NCBI GenBank assembly: GCA_030077755.1
Contig: JAQJZZ010000011.1
Coordinates: forward strand, 1,860,001 to 1,924,000
DNA: 64,000 nt
Direction of reading: 5' to 3'
Origin: Filosporella fistucella
Lineage: Eukaryota; Ascomycota; Leotiomycetes; Helotiales
Part shown: piece by piece, positions 13,534 through 27,255 of the stretch
How the letters are laid out: every line of letters starts with the position of its first letter
Numbering within the stretch: the stretch's first letter is position 1
Notes under the pieces: model-generated
What the model was told of the DNA's origin: nothing
The model's input: the letters and a program-made list of their open reading frames with translations, nothing else
The model's database searches: none
Translations under genes and position numbers: made by a program

Positions 13534-14437
13534 TCTTGTCAAAGAAAAGTTATTAATTTATCAGCTCAAGCGAAAATTGATTAGAGTAATAGGGAGGATA
13601 GAGTTCGAAAGCGTATACAGATAATTGGCTCATGTACAAGGGCTGCAACCTCTCATATGGGAAATAGCGCCATGCAAGCCATCTAAAGCACTTGCTACGA
13701 TGGCCTGTAAAATGGTTGGGATATTCTCTCAGTATAGCCTCGAGCACGACAGTAGAACAATTTACTCCTATTGGGGGATCAGTTTCATCCCGAGCTATAG
13801 ATTTCAATTACGAGTCCTTGCACATGATGTCTCACATACGGACCAGCCTATAAGGAGGAATACGTCAGCAGCTACAACTGGCTTGCATCATAAAAAGGAA
13901 CTTTTCTGCATGGGAGAGACTTCATTCTGCAGCAGACACCACGCTGGGGATGCAGCAACCAGCTGTGAAAATTTAACAACCTTGCTAGTGTAGGTATGGG
14001 AAGGAAATCACAATGAATAAATACCGAGAGCCTTTGTCTGTTGTTCACCACCGAATCAATTTGGAGATTTGAGTCCAGACAGAAAACGGACGTCTCTGCG
14101 ATGTTCTCTATTTTCCGACATGGAAATTGTACCTATCGTGGGTATATGTGAAGGCTACGAGCCATTCCGGTAAGTTCTACCCTCTGACTGACAGACAACA
14201 CGTCTATCCAATTGCAACCCCTGACCCCGTATTCAAATGCAAGTCCCAGGTAAGAAAATTTAAAGATATGTTTCAGAAATCTTGGCCGACCGCTCGAACA
14301 CCGAGGTTCATCGTAGGAGAGGGTTGGTAGTTCGTGTCCATGGGTGCGTGGCGGTGGTATGATGTTCGTGTAGTGCGTGAGATGTAACACCCATCAGATG
14401 TATTCGGATGAAAAGCTATCTATCGAAATAGGGTGAA
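13534..14437. other. Spacer between two minus-strand genes
   Basis: This holds the promoter of the CGS-like gene and the 3' UTR of the NMNAT gene. The open frames here show no family signature. Confidence 0.55.
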
Positions 14438-15764
14438 TCAACTCTTCGAGGTGCCTCCAACTGCTGGCGATGCTCGGCCTGAAGGTCCTGCTCTGCCTTT
14501 GCCTTTGTCGTCCACCGAAGAGGCCCCATCTTCTTCATACAGGTTGTTCTGCTCAATATATTCAATTACCGGAGCAGGAATTAAGTATTGTACGCTCATT
14601 TCCCTCCTCCTGTAGCGAGTCAGTACACATAGCTTGCCTGACTATCGTCTATTTCTCTGCCAGAGCCGCAGTGTTGAGGCGGACGGAAAGAGACGACAAG
14701 GAGAACGTCAACTTACAAGAAAAGCCGTATCTTAGTACTGGAAACGTCGTTTTGGATGAGTTGCTGTATCACCAAAATATTGTCTCGGTAGGGTTGAAGT
14801 TGCGCCAGTGCATCATCTATGTCCGTCCCTGATCTCTCGACAATCCTGAGTCTGTCATTACTAAAAAGTTCACAATAAGAGGTTCTAGCTCGTGCAACTT
14901 ACCAGGCGCCAAATTGTCCTAGTATACTGATGTAAAATTAGTCCTTATCCCAAATATGGCCTAATAAAGCTCAATAAATCACTTACTGGTCTAGATCCTG
15001 TTCAGACCACACACCAGGAGTAGACATCGTTTGAATGAGATCTGCTCCAGCTAACAACACGATCTTGCACTTCACACGTGTTCCATCAGGTCTCTCGGCG
15101 CCCCCAAGTACTTCGTTTATTTCATGTTCGAAATGATCCAGCACCAAAGCGGTTGGCATATAATCAGAATGAACAGCTTCCCAAGGATCAACCACTATAA
15201 TTTCGTTAACATTCGTCATAGTCTCTCCTCCTATTCGAATGCCAATCTCCAAATCCCATCGATTTTCCACGTTCTATAAGTAAAAGGTTGACTCACTCAG
15301 CCAATTTGGATGGTCGACTGCCAATTCGCACATTCTCAGTCTGTGAACTGCTGGAGCTAAACCTGCCTTTTTGTATGCGTCGCCGACTGGAGACAAATAG
15401 CCTCCCAGTATCTCGTAGTTGGTGTTAAACCTCGCAAAGTCCGCAGCCACTTCATAATCACAAAGTCAGTGTAATTCTTGGATTGGGATATGAACACAGA
15501 AGCAGCTCTTCAACGAGCAATCAGAATCCAAAGGGAGTGCCTCCCAAAGTGGAAACGTGTTTTCAATGATTATAGAACACCAATGAACCTACTCTCGAAC
15601 ATCCGCAGATGCAGGAATGTGATAGGGCTGAAACTCCCACAGGCGACCAAACAAAGAGGGATTCTCGAAGGATCATTCTGAGTAAGTCGTAGTCGGTGTC
15701 GTGGGAATTGGTAATTCGCCAGCGTCTGCTGTGATGCTGATTGTTGAGGGGTATTTGAAGACAT
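14438..15764 (-). CDS. NMA1: Nicotinamide mononucleotide adenylyltransferase (NMNAT)
   Basis: Six exons (15764-15593, 15449-15297, 15194-14987, 14926-14903, 14845-14717 and 14609-14438) join with consistent phases to 285 residues. The enzyme makes NAD+ from NMN and ATP. The nucleotidyltransferase signature is GSFSPITFLHLRMFE at residues 43-57, followed by NTNYEILGGYLSPVGDAY, MVDPWEA, KIVLLAGADLIQTM, QFGAWIVERSG and the ATP-binding VSSTKIRLFLRR near residue 225. The C-terminal 40 residues are Gly/Ser/Lys-rich and probably disordered. The third intron is bounded by a 24-nt exon encoding only HILGQFGA plus split codons. Intron 2 (15195-15296) reads open in one frame for about 30 codons, so naive gene finders may retain it. 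Confidence 0.93.
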
Positions 15765-18524
15765 TTTGAGAGGGCTGGAGGGGTGTTTGATTCGAGCGCC
15801 CAGGACAGAAGTCTGCAGTGTGATACTGCACTCGGTGCCGGATATCGGACGGTCGCAACCACGATTGTAAAGAAGATCCCCCAAGAATCCGACACAGTGG
15901 GAACGTGAATGTGTGTAGATGGGAAATCGAACGTTTGGCTCTCAGCTTGTCGATGGTGGGAGAGGCAGAGCGGAGTGTTATTCAAGTCTGTCGTGATAAT
16001 AGAGTAGGTAGTAAGGCAGGTAGTCAGCGCTGCCCCGCAGGATGTCCGGAGATCGGTACCTAGGCCTATCGAGTAATTGGGAAAGGGTGGCGGGGCGGGA
16101 AAAGGTAGAGAAAAAGTACCTAGTTTGGAGAGGGATGTTGCTTGAATATTTAAAGATGATCAATTTTCGAAAGTGAGTCTGAGTGATTTGTTTTTCTTTG
16201 CTGTCGCATGCAGTACACATTTTCATTCTCTTCTCTTCTAATTCTCTTCCGCTTGAGTCAATTCTTTGTTTGTAAATGATGTCAGAGGCGCGTTGCCTAA
16301 AATCAGCATCTATATGGTACTCTGAGGCTGATAAGGTAACTAGGTAGTTCCACAAGCTGTCCAAAAAAAAAACACGATGCTTTCATTTGAGTTACCAGGT
16401 TTCGTGGGTAACACAAATTAATGACGGGACTGCTTGGAGCGTCCGGTCCTAAGGATACAGCCTCATTTTTATCACTGTCGCATGAGCAGCGCTAGTGGGT
16501 TTCCGTCGGCGATATGGGCCTGACCTGAGTTGACACAAAAGGAGGGGTCACGGAAAGTATTTCGCTCCCACAGACCTCGAAAATTACTTGAATTGCGCCA
16601 TTTGATTATTATTCAGCCTTGCACCCTTGACATCTCCCAACCCCTCCCCTCAATCCACTTTACGCTTTGGTCGGTTTGAACGATACCTGTGTCTACCTAT
16701 GATCCCATCGTAAAAACGTTTACAAACTTCCACATTTCCACTAAGAAGCAAAAAGGGGACAGATGACATCCCTTGCCCAGTTGAATGTATTCAGCGTTAG
16801 ATATGTGTTCAAGAGGTTCTGCTCATGCATTTCAAATGGTGGAGAAAGATAAGTGAGAGAGGGGGCTAGCATCTAGTGCTCAAATCAAGACTGCCCGAGT
16901 GTTCTGAATTGAGAAACGCCTTTCGGAATCTCGCTGATTGATAGCAGCTAGGCCATTGCTAGTGTGGATGGACATCTGATGCTAAACGGTCGAGACGGTA
17001 CAGTGCGTAGAGTCAGCCATGCACTTAGTACTAAGATTTAATCCGAGATGGTCTATGACAAGGTTACAATTCGACCTGTTGAAGATGCTGATGCGGCTGA
17101 ATCTACTTGGCTGCATGGCACAACGAGAGCCACAGTAGCACAATTAGCACAGCTTGGTCAAGAGACAGTTGACTAAACCACGACCAATTTTAGTAATCAA
17201 GTACAACACACGGTAGATGCTGGTAGGGTTTTGAATTGACTTGTCTTGTGAACGTGCTGAAGGTATTTTGGTAGGTAGGTACTTCATCCAAAAGTAATCT
17301 AGAGTTTGGCTTTCGGATTCAGCAACCTCTATGGATGCTGAACACTAGCAAGCAGGGCACAATGAAGCAGTGCACAAGCACTTCTGTGAGTCAAATTGAA
17401 TTAATTTCCTGTCTGTTCGGGATGTCGAGCCTACCGACAAGTGACGTGTATAGATTAAAACTAGGACACTCATTCTTATGAAAACAAACCAACTAAGACA
17501 GAATGATACAAAGTTTGTGCTGCAACTGAGCAGCTGATATAAGGTTTTAATTACACTAGAGCTCATTTTATGGTCGATTCAAGCTGCGGGGGAATCTTGC
17601 AGCAGAAGGATAGTCATGGCATTCTTCCGTCTTTTGCAAATTGAATAAAAGTTGTATCTTAAAGTATATGGAACAAGAAAGTTGCCCGACAAAATCGAAT
17701 TAATTTCAAGCCAAAAAGTAAGTATGGATAATGTCCGTAGCCTGACAGTACACCTTCAGTGAACGTCAGATATCACCATCACAATTAGGCTCAGAGCTAG
17801 GTAGGTAGGCAACGCAACGATCCAGATTCGAAAACATGTGGGTGTGTTATTTTTACTCAAATGAAGAAACTTAAGCATCGCATACCTGACAGTACGATGG
17901 ACCCTTAAATTACTTACCTGCTCTTGTTGTTTAGACGTCATACGACATCATTGAGTGGGCAAACAGAGTTTCGGAAGTGAACCATAAGAAGTATACCTAT
18001 TTGTCTTAAAAGGTTCGAAAGTTGTCAAAATCTGATAATGATTCACTGAGCTTAGTGCCATAATCATAGATCTGACTTTTATTGAATTTATCTGCTTTTC
18101 AATAAAAATGATACGAGCAATTGATTCAAGGCAAGGCCAGGCAAGGCAAGGGTAGCTGGTGGCAATTCAACATTTGACGGGGCGCTTCTAATAAGCGAGA
18201 AACGTCCAAAGATTATCATATCGGAGATCGAGCCTTCCTAACTACCACTGTTATCACGACTATTCCCTCCGAACTACTTTAACGATCTTCCTCGACGAAA
18301 CGAGAATCTGCCACCAAATGGCGTGAGCCGATGGATCAACGAATGAGCTCTACTTCAGTTTTCGATAGCGACAGAAGAACTCCAGTCTCGAACGGATCAT
18401 CCAGGTAGAATTCACCTCAAGTCTTTCTTTATGAACCCAGCCAAATCCCACACATCGTCTCTCTTTTCTACCATTTCCCATTTATCCAACAGAGTTTGTT
18501 CTTCTCAGATAGAAACACGTACTC
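15765..18524. other. 2.8-kb spacer with no recognisable gene
   Basis: This is the region between the divergent NMNAT and UFD4 genes. The largest frame (15978-16364, minus, 128 codons) has no family signature and no protein-like periodicity. Short direct repeats such as GGCAAGG near 18130-18155 and GGTAGGTAGG near 17270 are low-complexity. I see no tRNA and no transposon ends. It probably contains two promoters and possibly unannotated ncRNA. Confidence 0.5.
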
Positions 18525-21500
18525 ATGCCTTCAAGCAACAGAATCACAAGGGCGGCCGCGAGACAGGCAGCCAGCAGCTCAGAGCCAAATACTGCCTCTG
18601 AAGCTCCGTCAACATCAACTTCGACGACTCGACCAATCGCGCCATCCAGAAAACGCAAAGTATCTGCCCGCGAATCTAGCCCACAACCTGAACCTGAGCC
18701 AGCGAAGGCCCCTTCTTCGTCCAGACGACCAAAGCGTCAAAAGGTTGCAGAGTTCGAGACCCCTCTGCCCGCGCCTCTACCTGCATCCGCAACCACAACT
18801 CAAACTCGGCGAAGAAAAGGACAGAATCCTGCTGTTATGTCGAGTCCTGGGTAAGCTGACAAGGGAATTTATAGTCGGAAGCTGACTGCCCTTTAGTGAT
18901 TCTGCTGGTCCCTCCAACGATCCCCCTACCACATCATCGAGCACCTCAAAGCGAAAGTCATCGAGAAACAAAAAAAGTGGTTCTGGTATGTCACAGCCAG
19001 CGGATAAGGTACCTCGTGGGACTGACCATCTGTTAGATCCGTCCCTGAATACTCCAAGCTCCAGCCGGCGAGCTAAGAAGACGAGCAGTGCCGTGAGGGA
19101 TGGGGAGACAGTAGATAACACCTCAGACGACAAGCCTCCACCCCCAGCAGATGATGGAGATAATGGCAGCGAGGATGATGACGACGACGACGATATACCC
19201 CGCAATTACGATGGAGGAGAGGATGATGATGAGGACGATGTATTTGGAGGCCTCGGTGGACCAGGCGGACCTCCTCATGGCCTTTCCAGCACGCTGAGGG
19301 CGCTGACAGGCATGATGAGTGGTGCCTCTCAGGGCTTACGCCGCATCTTGACCAGTCTTCAGCAGAAGGATGATCCTTCAGTTCAATTAATTGCATTGCA
19401 GGAGTTATCTGAGATCTTGCTGGTTTCTACCGAAGACAACCTGTCAGGCCATTTCTCACCAGATCAATTTGTGAAGGAGCTAGTGGCGCTGATGCAGCCT
19501 AATGACTTTGGAGAGGAAAATCCAGAGATGATGTTGCTGGCATGTCGCTGTTTAGCAAATCTGATGGAGGCTCTCCCAGCAAGCACTGCGAATGTCGTCT
19601 ATGGAGGTGCTGTCCCTATCTTATGTCAAAAGCTACTGGAGATATCTTTCATTGATTTGGCAGAACAGGCTCTGAGCGTAGGTCCCTCCTGTCATTTGCT
19701 AGCACCCCACTAACTCGCGGCAGACCCTCGAGAAGATTTCTGTTGAGTATCCTGCCTCCATTGTTCGAGAAGGTGGGCTCTCAGCATGTCTAAATTTCCT
19801 TGATTTTTTTGCTACGAGCACACAGCGGACAGCAGTGACAACAGCTGCAAACTGTTGTCGCAACATTCCAGAGGACTCTTTTCCAGTTGTGAAGGATGTC
19901 ATGGGCACTCTCCTGGGAGTTCTGAAGTCAAATGATCAAAAGGTCGTGGAGCAGGGATCACTCTGTGTCACTCGCATTGTGGAAAGCTTCAGATATCATC
20001 CTAGCAAGCTAGAAGAACTTGTCAGCACCGATCTGCTGAGGGCAATACTTAGCCTTTTGCTCCCAGGAACCACCAATTTAATTGGGCCAAACATACACAC
20101 ACAATTCCTTCGAGTTCTTGCATTCACAGCTAAGGCCAGTGCCAACCTCTCAGCCGAACTATTTAAGATGAATGTTGTCGAAACTCTGTACCAAATTCTC
20201 ACAGGCGTCTCGCCCCCCGAACCGACAGAGGATGCCGCATCAAAGTTAGACAGCGTTGTCATCATGCAAGCTCTGATTCATCGACCGAGAGAACAGGTCA
20301 TCGAAACTTTAAATGTTATTTGCGAATTGTTGCCGGGCCTCCCAAGAGAGACCGAGGTAGCGATCGACGAAGTTTCGAACGTTGATAATGTTTCTGCGAC
20401 ACCATCTTCTTCAGCGAGCTCTAGGAAGAAGTCTCTCAATGAAAAGCGACTGGAGCTACTCGAAGGATGCGAGAAAGAGGTCAGACGATTCGCTATCATA
20501 CTGTTCCCAACTCTTACAGACGCCTTTTCTAGCACTGTAAATCTCAGTGTTAGACAGAAAGTTTTAACTGCACAGCTGAAAATGCTGTCCAATCTTGACA
20601 AGGAGATCTTGATGGAGGCATTAAGATCTGTCCCATACGCTTCGTTCCTTGCCGCCATTCTCTCGCAGCAAGATCATCCGAGCCTTGTTAACTATGCTCT
20701 GCAAGCCGCCGAACTACTTCTTGCACGTCTCGATGAAATCTACCGCTACCAATTTTATCGCGAAGGGGTCATTGCAGAGATCTCAAAACTCGCCACGTCT
20801 GACCAATTGCAAAAGGACGCGTCCGGAGATTCCCCCATGCTTGAGGCTCCAACCCTGAACGAATCCAATGGCGCCGAGAAGGTCTGCGAAAAGTCTAGTC
20901 GAGGCCAACAAGCAGGAGACGAGGATGATGATTCGTCAGACGACGAGAATGAAGAAGACAATGAGAATGACGATATTCAAGATGACATCAGCCCCTCGCC
21001 TGCCAGCTCCCGTGGATCTACCATGTCTCTGGATGGACCCCCACATCGTGCTCTTACTGACATCAGTAGCATGCAGCAAATCATTGCCATGCGAGCCAAG
21101 AAATTCTTAGACGTCCACGAGAACGAGAAGAACAGTAAAAGCATGAAGAAGAAGGCCACTAAAATTCTGACAAGCTTACAATCCTTGGCGATGGATATCG
21201 AAAATCATTATCTTCACCAGGTTCCTGCAAATGGCATCGAGCTATTCGCCACTTTAGCTTCATACTTCGATGGTGATGTATTGGAGAGTGTTACTAGTGC
21301 GGAGCTGCTCAATTCCGAAGTGGTCCGAGTGTTACTTGAAGTTTTCAACAATCCTGACGAAAGATTGAGTAACGACGCTCGGTCTGCATTCTTGGAAGTC
21401 TTCATGGGACGAACCGTTACAAGAAAGCCAACCAATGCCTCTGTAGACTCTCCTGCTACACCTTTCAGTATCCTCATCCACAAGCTGCAAGACCTGCTGA

Positions 21501-24345
21501 GCAGATCGGAACACTTCGAGGTTATAACTGTTCACCAAAATACATTTGATGGAAACAGAAGCAGCGCGGCATCAATGCTAGCTAAGCAAATTCGCCTAAA
21601 GCTTGTTGCAGACGATGATTCTGAGATTCCAAGACCATATCGTAATATCATGGTATCAATCCATGCTATCGCAACATTCAAAGCACTTGATGATTACCTT
21701 CGACCCAGAATCAGCCTCTCTGAGCGTCCACGGGGATCAAGACACAGAGAAGGCCTTTCTGGTGCCCTGGCAGCTCTTGCAGCCGCAGGTATGCCCAACC
21801 CATATGCTAGTGCCTCGAATGCTCATGCTCGCCTGGCAGAGCGTGGTTTGCCATCTTCTACAGCTCCTTCAGCGCCAACTCCTTCTACTTCACGTAGCTC
21901 TCGAAAAGCGAGATCCAAGACTGCCCCTTCTGCTACTCCCGCTTCAGCTGGACAATCAAGTTCCGCCACACCACAAGAAAAGTCCAGTTCTCGTCGGTCA
22001 AGCAGACGCCAGGCACAAACCGATCCCCCTCCTCCGCCACCTCCAATGCAAGACGAGGATAGCCTGGCAAGTGCATTGGAATGTGCAGATGAAAGACAAT
22101 TGACCGAAGATGAGGACATGGATGAGAGTGCTGCGCTTGATGCTATCGTTGGCGACCTCGAAGATGATATGGAGGAAGGGCCAATTGCTGATCCCACAGC
22201 TGTTAACCTCGAAGTTGCTGCCGGTGGTAAGGTTACAGCTCGCAAGGAAGATGGAACAAGAGTTGCTACTCCATCGCAAGCGCCCGGTAGCAATCCTCGA
22301 AGCAATTCAGCTCTCCAGGCAGCGACTGCTCAAGCTGCACTTAATACACCAAGCACATCGAGACCTATGTCTTATGCTGCTGCTATTCAAGCTGTCCCAC
22401 AGGATTGGCATATTGAATTCAGTCTCGATGATAAAGTAATCGCCAACGAGACGACGATTTATCGAGCGGTCCACAGCAGTTCATCGACTGTGGAGTCTTC
22501 AGAGCATGCAAGCCGAAGTGTCTGGTCTGCCATCCATCCAATCAAATTCAAGCGTGTCGCTGGTCCTCCGCCTCCAGAGCCAAGCTCGTTAAGTCAAGCT
22601 CCTGAAGTTAGTCCTGAAACCATGGGAGTATCTGGAATCCCAGCATCTTTGGACAAACACCCTGCAACATCTTCTATTCTTCGGTTACTCAATATCCTCC
22701 ACGCTTTGAATGCAAATCTGGACGACGTCTTGGCTGAAAACAAAGATACACTCAAACTCAATGCAGAGCCCCTGTCTCAATTTGTCAATACAAAGCTCAC
22801 CGCAAAACTCAACCGACAGCTTGAAGAGCCCCTAATCGTTGCTAGCAACTGCTTACCTAGTTGGAGTGAGGATCTAGCTCGCCTCTACCCGTTTCTTTTC
22901 CCATTTGAGACTCGACACCTCTTCCTGCAGTCTACGTCCTTCGGCTATGCTCGTTCAATGACCAGATGGCAAAATGCTCAATCTGCTGACGAGTCTCGTC
23001 GTGATCGCCATCGCGACGAGCGACCTTTCCTGGGAAGATTGCAACGACAAAAGGTCCGTATCTCACGATCTAAAATTCTCGAGTCTGCTTTGAAGGTGAT
23101 GGAGCTTTATGGTGCATCCCAGAGCATACTTGAGGTCGAGTATTTCGAGGAAGTCGGTACAGGTCTTGGGCCGACCTTGGAATTCTATTCAACTGTATCG
23201 AAGGAATTTTCGAAAAAGAAGCTGAAGCTCTGGCGTGAAACTGAAGCTAATGACGGAGACGAATATGCATTTGGCGTCAATGGACTTTTCCCTGCACCCA
23301 TGAGTGAAGATCAGGCATCCAACGAAAATGGGAAACGAATTCTGCATCTCTTCAAGATGCTTGGCAAATTTGTGGCACGCTCCATGATCGACTCTCGAAT
23401 TATTGACGTCTCGTTCAACCCTACATTTTTCCGCATTGGCGACGGGTCCAGAACCGTCATCCCATCACTAGGAGCAGTCAAGACTGTAGATCCACAATTG
23501 GCCAAGTCCCTTAAGCTCATAAAGAAATTTGCTTCGGCGAAGAAGGCCATCGACGAAAACCCAAGCCTGACTCCCGCACAAAAAGTCAGAGATGCACAGG
23601 TATTGCGCATTGATGATGTGAGTATCGACGATCTAGGACTTGATTTCACGCTTCCCGGTTACTCTTCGATCGAAATGTTACCAGGCGGAGCCCAACTGTC
23701 AGTAACCGTCGATAATGTTGAGCTGTACCTTGAAAAGGTAATCGATATGACCTTAGGAAGTGGTGTACAACGACAGATTGATGCATTCCGAGCCGGATTC
23801 ACGCAGGTGTTCCCCTACTCGGCATTGAGTGCATTCACCCCAGACGAACTTGTCATGCTGTTTGGCAGAATTGAAGAAGACTGGTCACTCGAAAGTAAGA
23901 AATCAAGTTGTAAAATGTCAGAGTTTTGCTAATTGAATTCTAGCTCTGATGGACTCCATCAAGGCAGACCACGGGTTCAACATGGACAGCAAGAGTGTCA
24001 AAAACCTGCTGCAAACCATGAGTGAGTTAAGCTTGTCTGAGCGTCGTGATTTTCTACAATTTACCACTGGTAGTCCAAAGCTACCTATTGGAGGTGAGAG
24101 ATTCCTTTCTTACTTGATATTCCAAGCATAGCGCTCACACAAGCACAGGATTCAAATCATTGACCCCCATGTTTACTGTCGTTTGCAAGCCAAGCGAGTC
24201 ACCATACACATCAGACGACTACCTGCCTAGCGTTATGACATGTGTCAATTATCTCAAGTTGCCCGATTATACTAGCTTGGACGTTATGCGACGACGTATG
24301 AATACTGCAATTAAGGAAGGGCAGGGAGCATTCCATTTATCATAA
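18525..24345 (+). CDS. UFD4: HECT-type E3 ubiquitin ligase, Ufd4/TRIP12 family
   Basis: Five exons (18525-18850, 18897-19677, 19724-23894, 23944-24093 and 24149-24345) join in phase to 1,874 residues, normal for this family. The N-terminal 200 residues are Ser/Pro/Lys-rich with an acidic run ([10 protein letters not shown]). An armadillo-like helical region follows ([28 protein letters not shown] and onward), then acidic and Pro/Ser linkers. The C-terminal HECT domain starts near [14 protein letters not shown] and contains the active-site cysteine Cys1841 in [14 protein letters not shown], 33 residues from the end, as expected. Ufd4/TRIP12 ligases attach ubiquitin to ubiquitin-fusion substrates and to N-degron substrates together with Ubr1-type ligases. 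The gene is complete, with no defects. Confidence 0.96.
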
Positions 24346-25344
24346 GGTGTTGATATTGATGGGTCAAATTGGTCTGGACCGCATGGATCAGATATAGACT
24401 TTGATCCTATGCAGTGATTTTGCGCAGGTGATCGATGGTTTCCTCGCATTTTATGTATTCATGAGCTTCCCATTTGTTTTTCTCCGCCAGATTTCGAGTG
24501 GCTGGATTGATGACGATCGAGTCAGATTGCATTGGAAGGTCGTTTAGGCGTATCACCAGCGGAGGAAATTGATTTAAATGGTCGGCATGGGCCTTTGCAC
24601 TCATTAGATAGACAATTAACATATTCCCCCTAATTTTGAGATGTTAATGATGCTCCAGGCGGTGAAATATTTATTGAATTGAGACACCAAGCCCTACATT
24701 GACTTCAATCCTAGGCTGAGGACCGACTGCCTATCTCGTAAAGCAAAATTCCCGACTTGCAATTCTGAATCTCACGATTACTTGGTGGTATGGCTTTGGA
24801 AGCAAACCCTGTTATCTTGGTTAAACTATACCACGAGCAGGCACAAATATTTTACCCAAGGTTTCGGCCTTGCCTATTGCTCGGTCGAACCGTCATCTAA
24901 CACATATATAAAACAGCCGGTTATCCTCTCACTTTCTGGTCACGCTAACATTGACTCCTCTTGTGCCTACCAATAAGTGCCGTGTTGCAATCGTAGATTC
25001 TGGCTCGTTTTGGGTTTGGCTGATCAAGGCACAGAGCCGAAAGGCGCTGAAGATGGAACCGTGCATTCAGCTCAGTCAGGAATTACAGACCGGTTTTAGT
25101 ATCACTCTTCAAAATGCATCAGATGGAATCAACGTATTATTAGTCAACTATAGTACAGCCATATGTCCACCAGCACCATAATCACGGCCCTAAGTGTACA
25201 ACATGATGATGTGCTCTGCAATAATTAAAGGAAAGAGGTGTTCCCCTCAATAACTCCCATGTCCTCCCAAGGAAATGAGACAAATTGATTAGACCTCTTG
25301 AATGTGACTCGGAACGGAAAATCAAAGATTGCAGAGATGGATAA
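24346..25344. other. Spacer between convergent UFD4 and flotillin genes
   Basis: This holds two 3' UTRs. No further gene is recognised; the open frames at 24782-25181 are short and lack a signature. Confidence 0.55.
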
Positions 25345-27255
25345 TTAGTGGGCACCATTGCCGTTGGCACCAGCTCCATTAACAGGTTTGCTGTTGACCT
25401 CACGCTCGGAGATCTGGCCAGCGAGCTTACCGAATTGCCATTCGGGGAGAACAATGCCGGTCTATGTGATGTTAGCATATCTACCCATGTGGACGAGAAG
25501 GAGAATTTAGATGAGAACATACCTGCTCGTTGATTGTCGACATAAGAGGAGGCAGCATCTGATACATGTTGCGAATGCTGTCTATACCACCCATACTGGA
25601 TCCCTCGCCAGCAGGAGCAGCACCACGCTCGCTACCAGCCTGAGCACCTGTGTTCCAGATAGTCATCTTAGGGTTCAAGCCACGAACCGCCTCAGCATTG
25701 GCATGAGCAAGGTCTTGATAGACACCCTTTTCGATCATCAAGTATTGGATCAAACCAGCTGGGCCACCGAATGCATGTGAGAGATCAGCATAGGCACCGG
25801 CCATAGCAGAGAGACCAGCAGCTTCCTTCTGTTGGCGAACGAGGAGTGCATCGGCTTCCTTGGAAGCAGCGAGAAATTTGGCTTCAGCTTCAATACGCAA
25901 CTTGTATGCAGCAGCGTCAGCTGCCTTTTGCTCACTGTAGAGAGCAGCATTGGAGCGCGCTTGCTCCTCGTAGTTCTTTGCATCGGCAGCTTGTTGCTTA
26001 GATTCTCTAGAAATAGTGGCCTTGACGACATCGCTGGCTCTGAGACGTTCCAACTCGGTTTGGGCACGCTTCACCTCGACCTCCTTTCTCAACTCCTCAT
26101 CTCGAACTTCGGTTGCACGAGTGGCTTCGATTTGGGCGATGTTAACGTCCTTGTTGAAATTGGTTTTCCGGGTGGCGAGGACAGCCTCAGCTTCTGCACG
26201 TTCACTATCTCTTTCTGTCTTCTGAACGGCAGTCTCAGCATTGATCTTGGCAATGTCTCTGTTTTGTTCTCCCTGGCGCTGAGCCTCGCCGACATTACCT
26301 CTTCGCTGAGCTTCTGCAACATCAATTCGTGCTTGATTGATTGCGCCTTCATGCGCCTTTCGAGAAAGAGATTCAAAGTAGCTAGAGTTGGGTGCATCCC
26401 TCAACTCCTTGACGTTGGCATTGTAGATTTTGAGGCCAAATTGATCAAGTTCTCCTTGAATGTTGCGGAAAATTCTCTTCTTGAAAACTTCTCTCTCTTG
26501 AAAAATCTCTTCCATACTCATAGAACCTGTGGAAATGACGAGTCAGCTCCTAGAAAAAATGGTGGGGAGACAGCTAGAGATATTGTGGTTGCATGGAAAG
26601 CGGGCTTCGGGAACGACTTACTGACGAGAACACGGGTTTCACCTTCGATGATACCCTTCACGATGTTCTCAATGTGTTGGCTATCCTTGGCATTTCTGTT
26701 GCCATTTTCTGCCTCTGCTAGCAACATAGCGTACTTCATGAGAGCATCTCCACGATCTTCTGGTACCTCTTCAACGGTCTCGACATCTCGTGGCGCTTGA
26801 CCAGCTGTAGCACCCCGCTGATTGACATCGGGGCCTATTGTGAATACAACTGGAAGCAAGAATTGCAGCTTCTCCCTTGTCATAGCCTGTATGAGAAATT
26901 AGATATCAGTCGATCAAGCAAGAAAGAAGAAGCTCGAAATGGCTAGGCTCCGGGGTAGAGTTTCCGATAACTCATTTTAATTGTATTGCGGTGTACAGAT
27001 GACAATGCTATTGCTCAAACACCGGAGGGCTTGTGGAAATCTGTTCTTACCTGCAGGTTCATAGAATAATCATGGGGTTGGATGGAAAATCGTTGGCACT
27101 TGGGAAAGTTAACAAACATCCAAACCGCATGGCTTATGTCGACAACTCACTTTTTGGAACGGCCAAACCCAGGCACTCTTACAGATCTTAAGAGTCTTAA
27201 CGCCAGCACCAGTAACGGCGAGGTACTCGTTTGGGCTTGCAACAACGTATCTCAT
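25345..27255 (-). CDS. Flotillin-like SPFH-domain protein
   Basis: Five exons (27255-27151, 27098-27051, 26886-26622, 26526-25523 and 25461-25345) join in frame to 512 residues. The first exon gives MRYVVASPNEYLAVTGAG, the typical flotillin start. The small second exon supplies CQRFSIQPHDYSMNLQ, which completes the SPFH fold together with AMTREKLQFLLPVVFTIGP. The SPFH (band 7) domain covers about residues 1-200. Residues about 200-370 form the flotillin coiled coil, rich in AEAQRR, AEAEAVL and YKLRIEAEA-type EA repeats. Flotillins oligomerise on the cytoplasmic face of membranes and scaffold lipid microdomains. The C-terminus is Gly/Asn-rich. The third exon covers most of the SPFH domain; two short exons precede it and could be missed by gene finders. 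Confidence 0.93.

Noticed and set aside
15978..16364. 128-codon minus-strand frame upstream of NMNAT
   Set aside because: No family signature, poor start context, and it lies in the probable promoter region.
25832..26800. 322-codon plus-strand frame antisense to the flotillin gene
   Set aside because: It is long only because the opposite strand encodes an Ala/Glu/Lys/Arg-rich coiled coil; the flotillin exons explain the region.
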